From a virus: a stretch of DNA of 36,287 nucleotides. The notes under the pieces were generated by a model. The model was given only the letters and a program-made list of their open reading frames with translations, had not been told where the DNA came from and did not search any database. Positions 24,652 to 32,776 of this stretch are shown here, piece after piece. A program made the position numbers and the translations under genes. The DNA lies in the IMG/VR virus record IMGVR_UViG_3300035698_024138, positions 1-36,287 of that record; one strand, given 5' to 3'. The stretch's first letter is position 1. Every line of letters starts with the position of its first letter.

Positions 24652-25332
24652 ATGGAAAGTAAAAATGTAGTTTTGGATTTAGTTCATTGGTTTAATAAAT
24701 ATACCAAAGACAATTTAGCAATAACTCCAGATAATAATTATTTTTTTGTTAATATGAACTTACCATTTAATCCAAATTCATTATTCAGACTTATATTTGA
24801 TGATACTTTTAAATCAATAACAAGCCCTCCTAGCTATGAATATGGTATAGAGTTAATAAATAAACAAAATTTGGCTAGTAGTGAACTTAGAGATAGAACA
24901 TTAACATATCCAGAAATATCATTATATAAAGTTCATTATGATTTTTTTGGGTTTGAAGTTGGTACAATATGTGGTGGGGTATTAGTAGATCTTGCTAATT
25001 GTTTAGATATAACATTAGAAGAAGAAGCATTATTTGATAAATTATTAGAATATAGAGAAACTGGTACAACCAACCTTTCTATTATAATAATAAATGATTC
25101 ACCACAAACACAAATAACATATAATGATTTGGTATCAGAAAGATCAAAAGCAATTTATATTTATTTAGATTTATATGTAAATGATAATTTAAATCAAGAT
25201 GCATATTCATTAGACCTAGAAGATTGTTGTTTTGAGTTATGTTTATATATTTGGTTATTAAATGAAATATATAATTACTATAAAAATAATATATCACAAC
25301 TCACACCTGAAGATCCAGGGTGTATGATATAG
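24652..25332 (+). CDS. Hypothetical protein of the baseplate cluster
   Basis: 226 aa, acidic, without signal peptide or clear membrane segment. It is rich in Tyr, Leu and Asn, with a DLEDCCFELCLYIW stretch near residue 185-200 holding three Cys. AAGGAT precedes the ATG. It lies between the membrane-protein pair and the large wedge-like protein and is probably cotranscribed with both. A structural role fits the position; the family is not recognised. Confidence 0.7.
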   Translation: MESKNVVLDLVHWFNKYTKDNLAITPDNNYFFVNMNLPFNPNSLFRLIFDDTFKSITSPPSYEYGIELINKQNLASSELRDRTLTYPEISLYKVHYDFFGFEVGTICGGVLVDLANCLDITLEEEALFDKLLEYRETGTTNLSIIIINDSPQTQITYNDLVSERSKAIYIYLDLYVNDNLNQDAYSLDLEDCCFELCLYIWLLNEIYNYYKNNISQLTPEDPGCMI

Positions 25333-25353
25333 ACATTGCATTGGAGATAAATT

Positions 25354-27396
25354 GTGGGTATAGAATTTAATTTTTCCGAATTTTGGGAATTAATCGAATA
25401 TTTAAAAGATGGAAGAAAATATAGTGAGACCATTGCGCCAAAACCGGCTCCAGAGTTTTTAAATTCAAAATTAGAATCTACATTATTAGATACTCAAGAT
25501 ATATCTTTAAATTTTTTTAATAATATAATAGAACAATCTATATATTATAGTACTGATTGGTTAAGATTTAAAAACTTATTATTAGATTGGTATACTTCTT
25601 ATTCATTTTTTATGAATGTTCATAAAAATATTTCAAATCCAGAATATATAAATAAAGACTTAATGCTTGAATCTTTTGGATATCCATATTCAAGTTATCA
25701 TAATGATGATGTTAAGAAAAGTTTATTGTTAAATTATGTAAGTTTACTTAAAGGAAAAGGAACCCCCGAGACTTTAAGAGATATGTTATTTTTTACTACA
25801 ATACAAAACTTATATTTTTTTGAGTATTGGTTGGTGCAAGATTATACAAAAATTGGAACTGATTCTTTAAATTTTGTTCCTGAAATAGTATTTGCACCAG
25901 CAGATGGAAGTACAATTAATATAGATAGTTTATCAAAAAAATACACCGATTTATTTGATAAATCCACAAATACATGGTTTGATCCACATTGGTTTTATGA
26001 GGCGCAGGATGTGTTAAATTTAAATAGCACGAGTGATATAACATTACCATCAATGACCCCATATTATGGGTTATCATTTTTTGTGGATTGGCAAGCATCT
26101 CAAAAGAATATAACAATAAAAATAAATAGAATGTTAACTGATCAATATAATGAATATATAAAAACTGGATTAATTAATAATTTAGTTAGAACCATATATA
26201 TTGCGGAAGTTGATGCATTTGTATCAATATTGGAATTAATGCTTACAATTAATACATTGTATTCTAAAATTAATAATACAGAAGCTAGAATTAATATTGA
26301 TGAACGTCACTATGAATATAATAAAATTGAAAATAACTTAAGAGTAGATTTACCACCAAATTCAATTTTAATTGATGAATTTAATAATTCATTTAGAATA
26401 CCAGAAGCAGAAATAGACCCAATTACTGGGGAAGTTTTAAAAGATGCAAGACAGGTTCGTGATGAGTTATTAAAAGAAATTAAAGATAATTACACAATGT
26501 CTAGTAATTTTCCATTATTTGATAATATAACAGAATATGAAAATTTACTCAGAGAAATTAACCCAGACATGTATACAAATATTTTATTAACTATAGAAAA
26601 TAATGCAGAAGAAGATACTTTATTAGAATTACTTGAAGCATTAGATTTCTATGCACAGGGATTTAATCTTGGGGCTTCAAATTTTAGATATATGATTTTT
26701 GAACAATTTTCTAATACAAATAAAAAGAAATTATTTGATATTATTAATTTTTTCAAACCTTACCATGTTAGATTATTAGATTATGGTATTAGATATATTA
26801 TTAAAGATTTGCCAGGTGATGCAATGAGAGTTTCAGATAAAGTAAATAATGAAATAATCCAACAATTTAATGACTGGTTTTATTGGATGCCTTATAGTGA
26901 TGAGAATTTTGAAGGAAGATGGGATCAAAGTGTTGGGGGTGTATATTTACCAAAAAATTATTATAAAGATGAAATTAATACAACAATAAATACAGATATA
27001 AATGAAATAATTGGTTTTAATTTTAATAGTATATCAGATTTACCTGATTATAGCCCATTTATATCATTAGAAGATTATCTACTTAATAAAATTAGAAAGA
27101 CTGATTTACAACTACTAGACATAGTTGAATCTAATATACATACGGATCTTGGTTATGGTTTTAATTCATCCAGTCCATCATCTAAAATTAGAACTGATTC
27201 AGTTCCATTAAATATTGAATCTGAGATAGAAGTTAATTTGCAATTTAATGATTGGGATTATTGGAGACCTTATATAGACAATACATCTGGAAGAGAAACA
27301 GATAGACCAAATTTAGATACATCACCACCAAACATGAAATTAAGAGAATATCTTAAAGATCGTATTGAGATAACTGAAATAATTTTTGGAACATAA
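25354..27396 (+). CDS. Probable baseplate wedge protein (gpI/gp7-like) with C-terminal repeats
   Basis: 680 aa with a GTG start: GGAG lies seven bases upstream and no in-frame ATG occurs for over 80 codons. Residues ~105-150 contain LLKGKGTPETLRDMLFF, resembling the GTPxA.. segment of P2 gpI-type tail proteins, which relate to the C-terminal part of T4 gp7. Near residue 470 is FFKPYHVRLLDYGI, a pattern shared by several phage baseplate proteins. The C-terminus has two related units, QFNDWFYWMPY (F505) and QFNDWDYWRPY (F631), about 126 residues apart, suggesting a duplicated domain. It is late-type in context. Its stop codon lies inside copy 4 of the repeated motif, so the last codons (F-G-T-stop) are part of that signal. 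Wedge assignment is moderate. Confidence 0.65.
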   Translation: MGIEFNFSEFWELIEYLKDGRKYSETIAPKPAPEFLNSKLESTLLDTQDISLNFFNNIIEQSIYYSTDWLRFKNLLLDWYTSYSFFMNVHKNISNPEYINKDLMLESFGYPYSSYHNDDVKKSLLLNYVSLLKGKGTPETLRDMLFFTTIQNLYFFEYWLVQDYTKIGTDSLNFVPEIVFAPADGSTINIDSLSKKYTDLFDKSTNTWFDPHWFYEAQDVLNLNSTSDITLPSMTPYYGLSFFVDWQASQKNITIKINRMLTDQYNEYIKTGLINNLVRTIYIAEVDAFVSILELMLTINTLYSKINNTEARINIDERHYEYNKIENNLRVDLPPNSILIDEFNNSFRIPEAEIDPITGEVLKDARQVRDELLKEIKDNYTMSSNFPLFDNITEYENLLREINPDMYTNILLTIENNAEEDTLLELLEALDFYAQGFNLGASNFRYMIFEQFSNTNKKKLFDIINFFKPYHVRLLDYGIRYIIKDLPGDAMRVSDKVNNEIIQQFNDWFYWMPYSDENFEGRWDQSVGGVYLPKNYYKDEINTTINTDINEIIGFNFNSISDLPDYSPFISLEDYLLNKIRKTDLQLLDIVESNIHTDLGYGFNSSSPSSKIRTDSVPLNIESEIEVNLQFNDWDYWRPYIDNTSGRETDRPNLDTSPPNMKLREYLKDRIEITEIIFGT

Positions 27397-27397
27397 A
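27383..27397 (+). promoter_or_regulatory. Repeated late-promoter-like motif, copy 4, overlapping a stop codon
   Basis: TTTTTGGAACATAAA. The TAA at 27394-27396 is also the stop of the wedge-like gene, and the GG lies 35 bases before the ATG at 27423. Confidence 0.6.
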
Positions 27398-27422
27398 ATA
27401 TTAAATATAAAGGAGCCAGGAG

Positions 27423-28085
27423 ATGAATGAAACAAATATAACAATCCTTGACAATCAAAATAAAAATTTAAAAGATAAAACATCGGTAGATATGATAGTT
27501 GACGGTAATAATAAATATGGAATACCTAGAGGTGGTCTTGTAAAAATATTTGAGGAAATTAAAGGTAAAAAAAGAAAACTTATAAATAAATCTAATCTAA
27601 TTGTATATAGTGGGCGAAAAATATTGGCCCAACGTGCTATAAATATGGATAGGGTTTCAGGGTCTACTGAAAAGGATTACTATATTTCATGGTTTAGTAT
27701 GGGAACTGGTGGGACTGATGGTATTAATGTTTTACAACCAATACCACCAGCAGCAACTGACACATCTTTAACTTCAGAAATAATTATAAATGGAACAGAT
27801 GCCAATAATATAGATGGTGGAAGAAAACACCCAATAGATGGTTTTACGTTTGAAGCTGATGCAGAAAATTTAAATGAACCAATTATAATAAAATCAACAA
27901 TCACTATCGATTATGGTGATGCTAATGGTAATAATATAAGTGAAGCTGGGTTATGGATGTCAGATTCAGATAACACAAGCATCGTAAATGTATCAACTCT
28001 TACAATGTGGGCTAGAGTTACATTTAGTACATTACAAAAAGACAGTTCTAGAAAATTTATATTTGATTGGTATCTTTACTTTTAA
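27423..28085 (+). CDS. Probable virion structural protein
   Basis: 220 aa. AAGGAGCCAGGAG precedes the ATG. The C-terminal half ends ISEAGLWMSD...LTMWARVTFSTLQKD...FIFDWYLYF, a pattern I associate with small phage tail or baseplate proteins (EAGL followed by a MfaR.tF strand and a terminal aromatic strand). The N-terminal half is polar with a short Lys-rich segment (KGKKRKLINK). The protein is predicted mostly beta. It has its own copy of the repeated motif and ends 100 bases before the sheath gene, with motif copy 5 between. Baseplate or fibre-attachment role is inference. Confidence 0.65.
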   Translation: MNETNITILDNQNKNLKDKTSVDMIVDGNNKYGIPRGGLVKIFEEIKGKKRKLINKSNLIVYSGRKILAQRAINMDRVSGSTEKDYYISWFSMGTGGTDGINVLQPIPPAATDTSLTSEIIINGTDANNIDGGRKHPIDGFTFEADAENLNEPIIIKSTITIDYGDANGNNISEAGLWMSDSDNTSIVNVSTLTMWARVTFSTLQKDSSRKFIFDWYLYF

Positions 28086-28104
28086 AAATTAAAGACCTAA
28101 CATA

Positions 28105-28121
28105 TTTTTTTGGAACAAAAA
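28105..28121 (+). promoter_or_regulatory. Repeated late-promoter-like motif, copy 5, upstream of the tail sheath
   Basis: Seven T followed by GGAACAAAAA; the GG lies 73 bases before the sheath ATG. The rest of the leader (to 28184) is almost pure A/T and holds an A/T-only inverted repeat (TTAATTA/TAATTAA) before AAAGGAGGA. It probably drives sheath and tail tube together. Confidence 0.6.
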
Positions 28122-28184
28122 TAGTAAAAGAATAGTTAATAAGTTAATTAATTTTAATAATTAAATAAAAGGAGGAATAGCATT

Positions 28185-30857
28185 ATGGCTAGTGCTACCG
28201 GTCTACCAATTTCCCCTGGAGTATACTCTAAGATCACAGATCTTAGTACTTTTTTACAGGCGGTCCCAGGAACAACAGGATTTATTGCGTTTGTTTCTGA
28301 AAAGGGAGAGGATAATAAAATTCTTTTCCAAAGTAGTTACACTGAATTGATTCGTGAATTTGGTGAACCAAAAGTAAAAAAATATACCAAGTCCTTTGGA
28401 CAGGGTCTTTTAGTTGCAGAACAATTTCTTAAAGTTTCTGCATCTGCTTACGTTATGAGGGTTCTTCCTCCTACCGCAACATATGCGAATCTTTTCTTCG
28501 GTTTAGATATTACTACTCCTGGTGCCGAAAAATTATTTTTCGAATCCAGACCAAATATGTATACTATAGCTGACATTGAAACTCAGATGGAAGATGCAGC
28601 TAATCTTAATACAAATGGAACTTTGAGAGGTGTTGATGGGTTAGACTCAACTAAGACAACAATAACCCCATTATTTATATTCTATGCAAAGGCTAGAGGT
28701 GTTTGGTATGATAAATTATCAATTAATATAACACCATCATCTAATCTTTCAGATGTGTATGTTCTTGATGTTTATCAATCACAAGAATCAGATGGTCAAG
28801 ATGTTATAATTGAAAGTAGAAATATATCATTTGATGCCGATATTTTAGATGATTCTGGCGAAACATATTACATTGATCATGTTACTGAAAGATATTGCGA
28901 AAATGTTAGATGTTTTTCTAATGAGGATAATGTAAAGAATTTCGTTACCAATTGGTCCACCGCTGTAATAAGTGATGGTGTTAGACTTTCTGATTATTCG
29001 GGTGGATTGAATGATGGTGATACCATCTTAGTTGCATCTACTGATAAATCTGGCAATCCAGTAACTGCTACTGGTAACCTTACTGGTTATGAAGACTATA
29101 TTGCCAAATGGAATGCAGCTGGAACATCATGGTCATTTGTAACACCAGAGCTTGGAATGATGATCAAGTTTGGAGAAATTTCAGTTTTAGGTGTGATATC
29201 ACAGGTTGCACAATTCCCAACTACACCTAGTGTTGGTGATTCGTATCTTATTGCAGATGAAACAGTTGTGACAACGCCTTTAGTGGTATTACCAACTGCA
29301 TTTGTTGGTCATAGTAATGAGATAGCAATATTTGATGCATCTCCAACAACTCCAGCCACTGGTACTATTACATTTAATAATATTTCTGATGCTACAATTA
29401 CACCGAACCCAGCAGATACTATAACAATAGGTGACCAAACATACACATGTGTGGTTGCAGGTGCTACTGGTAATCAATTTAATGTTGGAACCACAGCAAT
29501 CGATCAAGCTACTAATTTAGTTGCTGCAATTAATGGTGCAACAATTACATCTGGTACTTATACTGGAACAATTACAGCTGATAATGCTAGTGGGACTGTA
29601 GCCACAGTTACAATTACCACTGATGTTTTAGGTAATGAAGGTAATACAATTGGGTTATCACAAACATATAATACTAATGTTGGTGGAACTGCTCCAATTC
29701 TTTCAGGTGCTTTATTTACTGGTGGTACTAGTGACGGTTGGGATTTCATAACTCCAGTTACTGGTCTTAGACTTAATAGATCAGATTTAACCATACAACC
29801 AGAATATATATTTAATGGTGGTCGTTGGTTAATCGAATCTGATACCAATCCACAAAGAACTTGGACATATGATGGTTCTAACTGGCTTGTTGATGATGTT
29901 ATTAGTTCAGTATTCACACAGCAGACACCAATTGATACCATTATAAAAAGATTTTCTAATGGTAGTGATGGTACTTTATTTGATGTTAATGGGAATATTG
30001 TTTCAAGTGTAGCTACCCAATTATTAACACAAGCATATGCAGGTGATATTGATCCATCAGTTCTTGATGATGAATGGCTTTGGTATTCATTAGTATTTGA
30101 TGCTGGTTATCCAAAACCTGTTAAAGATTCAATTAATGAATTGGCATCAGTTCTTAGAAGAGATTGTGTTGCTATTATTGATAATGGTGATAATGTATCT
30201 GTAGCTGATGCACTTATTGCAAGACAAGGTAACTTAACAACAGACCCAACTTATTCATATAATACTTTCTATACAGCAATTTATGAAAACTATAGTAAAA
30301 TATATGAATCATATTCCGGTACTGATATTTGGGTATCTCCTTGTTTCCATATGGCAAGAATAATTCCTCTTAATGATCAAACTACTTCAATATGGGCAGC
30401 ACCAGCTGGATATCTTAGAGCATCTGTACCAGAAATACAAGAATTAAGATATAACCCTAGATTGTCTCAGAGAGATCAATTATACCTTGCTCAACTTAAT
30501 CCAATAGTTAGGTTCAGAGAGGGATATGTTGTATGGGGTCAATTGACATCACAAACAAGACCAAGCGCACTTCAGGATCTAAATGTTGTAAGACTTGTTC
30601 TTTATATAAAAAGAGCACTTGAACAATATTGTAGAAACTTTATTTTTGATTATAATAATAGTGATACACATGCAAGAATTTCTCAAGGCATAAATTCATT
30701 TCTTTTAGTTTTCTCTGAAAGAGGTGGTTTAACATCTTATTCAGTTGATGTTGGTGCTACAGAATATGAATATAAAACCAAAACTTGTCATGTTAACATT
30801 TCCCTTGAACCAGTTAAAGTTCTTGAAAAAATAGAACTTAACTTCTTCATCAGCTAA
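28185..30857 (+). CDS. Tail sheath protein (gp18-like) with inserted domain
   Basis: 890 aa, longer than T4 gp18 (about 659). The N-terminus (LPISPGVYSKITDLSTF..PGTTGFIAFVSEKG) and the C-terminal ~220 residues (PAGYLRASVPEIQELRYNPRLSQ, VVWGQLTSQ, YIKRALEQYCRNF, ending in EPVKVLEKIELNFFIS) are typical contractile sheath sequence. Residues ~380-515 form a Thr/Gly/Ala-rich insertion including DTITIGDQTYTCVVAG and LVAAINGATITSGTY, a beta-rich module seen in other phage structural proteins and probably exposed on the sheath surface. The excellent AAAGGAGGA ribosome site and C-richer codons at the start suit a major virion protein. Subunits form the sheath around the tube and contract on infection. 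The tail tube gene follows 17 bases later. Confidence 0.92.
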   Translation: MASATGLPISPGVYSKITDLSTFLQAVPGTTGFIAFVSEKGEDNKILFQSSYTELIREFGEPKVKKYTKSFGQGLLVAEQFLKVSASAYVMRVLPPTATYANLFFGLDITTPGAEKLFFESRPNMYTIADIETQMEDAANLNTNGTLRGVDGLDSTKTTITPLFIFYAKARGVWYDKLSINITPSSNLSDVYVLDVYQSQESDGQDVIIESRNISFDADILDDSGETYYIDHVTERYCENVRCFSNEDNVKNFVTNWSTAVISDGVRLSDYSGGLNDGDTILVASTDKSGNPVTATGNLTGYEDYIAKWNAAGTSWSFVTPELGMMIKFGEISVLGVISQVAQFPTTPSVGDSYLIADETVVTTPLVVLPTAFVGHSNEIAIFDASPTTPATGTITFNNISDATITPNPADTITIGDQTYTCVVAGATGNQFNVGTTAIDQATNLVAAINGATITSGTYTGTITADNASGTVATVTITTDVLGNEGNTIGLSQTYNTNVGGTAPILSGALFTGGTSDGWDFITPVTGLRLNRSDLTIQPEYIFNGGRWLIESDTNPQRTWTYDGSNWLVDDVISSVFTQQTPIDTIIKRFSNGSDGTLFDVNGNIVSSVATQLLTQAYAGDIDPSVLDDEWLWYSLVFDAGYPKPVKDSINELASVLRRDCVAIIDNGDNVSVADALIARQGNLTTDPTYSYNTFYTAIYENYSKIYESYSGTDIWVSPCFHMARIIPLNDQTTSIWAAPAGYLRASVPEIQELRYNPRLSQRDQLYLAQLNPIVRFREGYVVWGQLTSQTRPSALQDLNVVRLVLYIKRALEQYCRNFIFDYNNSDTHARISQGINSFLLVFSERGGLTSYSVDVGATEYEYKTKTCHVNISLEPVKVLEKIELNFFIS

Positions 30858-30874
30858 AAAGGAGGTAAATAGAA

Positions 30875-31762
30875 ATGCCAATATCAGTACAAGATAAATT
30901 AGGCAATTATAAAACAGCCGAAAAAAATACATTTAGTAGAAAATTTGGACATGCCATCCATCCAGTAGATCCATATGTTACTGGTTACTTTTATGTGTTT
31001 TTTGAATTACCAACACTTGTTTGGGATGTGATTAATGCCAAATTTAAAGGGGCTGCTGCCTCTAGTCTTTTATATAAAGACGATCCAATTGAAAATGAAA
31101 AAGCAGCAACACCTCCAAACTTGGAATCATTACTTACCGCAACATGTACTGGTGTAACAACCGTACCAGGTGGAACTCTTAATAAAGTAGAGTTGACCGG
31201 TCAAGGTGGGGTTAAATACTCAGTTGCTGGTCATGTTGATTATACAAGTGAATTTGGTTGTAAATTTACAGAACTAACAGGATTACCAATTTTTAAGATT
31301 TTTTCTGCATGGTCAAATATGATAAGACAACATAATATTGGAACAAGTATGCTTGGTGATAATTACCAATTCGTAGGTGGTAAGTATACAAAAGCAAATT
31401 ATTCTGGTAGAGCTTATTATTGTACCGTAAAGCCAGATGGTCATACTCCTGAATTTTATGCTTGTTATGAAGGATTATTTCCTATGAAAGATCCACAAGA
31501 TTTATTTCAATCTGATGTAACTTCAGTAGATAAAGTTGAAATAGATATGACATTTAATGTGGATTATATATGGCAAGAACAATGGGTATATGATGCATGT
31601 CTTAAGAAGATAGGTTCGACAATGGCATCAAGAGATGAGATTATTAATTATGGTGGTAGTAATTATACAAGTAAAACTACTTCAAATGCTTCTACATTAG
31701 CGGGTGCTGGTACTCTTACCTCTATTCCAAGCTCCGATCAATTGGCGAGTCTTCTTAATTAA
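30875..31762 (+). CDS. Tail tube protein (gp19-like)
   Basis: 295 aa. AAGGAGGT precedes the ATG. It directly follows the sheath gene as in T4-like phages. The core has the tube-protein pattern of beta strands: PVDPYVTGYFYVFFELP near residue 30, LLTATCTGV, GLPIFKIFSAWSNMI and, near the C-terminus, CYEGLFPMKDPQDLF...VEIDMTFNVDYIWQE, which recalls the gp19 family. The last ~35 residues are Ser/Thr/Gly-rich and flexible. It should polymerise into the hexameric inner tube through which DNA passes. A terminator follows. The gene at 31871 encodes a clear paralogue, so one of the two could instead be a tube-initiator protein; this one, coupled to sheath and with better translation signals, is the likelier major tube subunit. 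Confidence 0.82.
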   Translation: MPISVQDKLGNYKTAEKNTFSRKFGHAIHPVDPYVTGYFYVFFELPTLVWDVINAKFKGAAASSLLYKDDPIENEKAATPPNLESLLTATCTGVTTVPGGTLNKVELTGQGGVKYSVAGHVDYTSEFGCKFTELTGLPIFKIFSAWSNMIRQHNIGTSMLGDNYQFVGGKYTKANYSGRAYYCTVKPDGHTPEFYACYEGLFPMKDPQDLFQSDVTSVDKVEIDMTFNVDYIWQEQWVYDACLKKIGSTMASRDEIINYGGSNYTSKTTSNASTLAGAGTLTSIPSSDQLASLLN

Positions 31763-31777
31763 AAACAAATAATTACC

Positions 31778-31812
31778 AAATCCTTCTCTATTTTTTAGAG
31801 AAGGATTTTTTT
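31778..31812 (+). terminator. Rho-independent terminator after the tail tube gene
   Basis: A perfect 13-bp stem AAATCCTTCTCTA (31778-31790) with TAGAGAAGGATTT (31796-31808), five-T loop, and a T-run to 31812. It separates the sheath/tube transcript from the paralogue gene. Confidence 0.93.
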
Positions 31813-31820
31813 ATGGTATA

Positions 31821-31836
31821 TTTTTTGGAACATATA
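31821..31836 (+). promoter_or_regulatory. Repeated late-promoter-like motif, copy 6
   Basis: TTTTTTGGAACATATA, starting nine bases after the terminator T-run. Its GG lies 44 bases before the ATG at 31871. Placement right after a terminator supports a promoter role over a 3'-end signal. Confidence 0.62.
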
Positions 31837-31870
31837 AATATATAATAGAAAATTTGGAGGTAAATGGAAA

Positions 31871-32731
31871 ATGTCAATAGAAACTCAAAATTATTTAGGA
31901 AATTTTGAAACAGCATCGCGAAATACATTTAATAGAAAATTTGGAGCAGCTATACATCCAGTAGATCCTTATATATCTGGATATTTTTATGTGTTTTTTG
32001 ATCTTCCATTTGGTGTATATGATATGTTGGAATCATTTACTGGACCATACAAAAATACAAAATATAACGATGATACGGTTGAACAACATACGTCAGAAGG
32101 AAAAGATTTTATAAAAATGAGCTCAATTGTTGGATTATTAACAGCAACATGTGTTGGTGTTACATCAATTCCAAGTGGAACGAATAATAAAGTAGAATAT
32201 GTATGTCAAGGTGGTTTAAAATATTCAGAAAATGGTTTTAATGAATATACATCTGAAATAAATTTAAGATTTATTGAAATAACCGGAATACCAGTATTCA
32301 AAATATTATCAGCATGGTCAAGATTATTAAAACATAAATCAATTGGTAATGTCATATCAACATCAGAAAGTGGTGAATCTTCATCATCAACTGGTAATAG
32401 TGATATTGGAAAAGAATATTTTGTGAATAAATATGATAAATCAAAATATTCTGGAAATATTTATTATTGTACAGTTAAACCAGATGGCCATACTATAGAA
32501 TATTATGCTTGTTATGAGGGTATTTTTCCTTTAAGAGATCCACATGATCAATTTTCTACTGATTTAACTAGTATAGATAAAAGAGAAATAGATATGACAT
32601 TTAATGTAGATTATATGTGGCAAGAACCATGGGTATATAAAGAATGTCTTGAAAGAGTCAAGTCAGTAATGGAAGTTAGTAGAAAAAGTATTTATGATTA
32701 TACGGGGGATATTACGTTATCAAAAAAATAA
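31871..32731 (+). CDS. Second tail-tube-type protein (gp19 paralogue; possibly a gp54-like tube initiator)
   Basis: 286 aa. GGAGGT lies about ten bases before the ATG. It aligns over its whole length with the protein at 30875: both begin with a LGN(Y/F)xTAxxNTFxRKFG segment and share HPVDPY, SGYFYVFF, LLTATCxGV, YTSE, FKIxSAWS, YYCTVKPDGHT, YYACYEG and IDMTFNVDYxWQE. It differs by a Ser/Gly-rich insertion near residues 170-185 and by lacking the flexible C-terminal tail. Codon use is more AT-rich than in the first copy. In T4, gp19 (tube) and gp54 (the baseplate ring that starts the tube) are related, so this may be the ring-forming partner. A terminator plus a private motif copy would allow a different expression level. 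Confidence 0.8.
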   Translation: MSIETQNYLGNFETASRNTFNRKFGAAIHPVDPYISGYFYVFFDLPFGVYDMLESFTGPYKNTKYNDDTVEQHTSEGKDFIKMSSIVGLLTATCVGVTSIPSGTNNKVEYVCQGGLKYSENGFNEYTSEINLRFIEITGIPVFKILSAWSRLLKHKSIGNVISTSESGESSSSTGNSDIGKEYFVNKYDKSKYSGNIYYCTVKPDGHTIEYYACYEGIFPLRDPHDQFSTDLTSIDKREIDMTFNVDYMWQEPWVYKECLERVKSVMEVSRKSIYDYTGDITLSKK

Positions 32732-32734
32732 ATA

Positions 32735-32751
32735 TTTTTATGGAACATAAA
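32735..32751 (+). promoter_or_regulatory. Repeated late-promoter-like motif, copy 7
   Basis: TTTTTATGGAACATAAA, three bases after the stop of the tube paralogue and 35 bases (GG to ATG) before the gene at 32777. The T-run is interrupted by one A, the only copy where this is so. Confidence 0.55.
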
Positions 32752-32776
32752 AAAATAAACAAAAGGATATGTTGTG

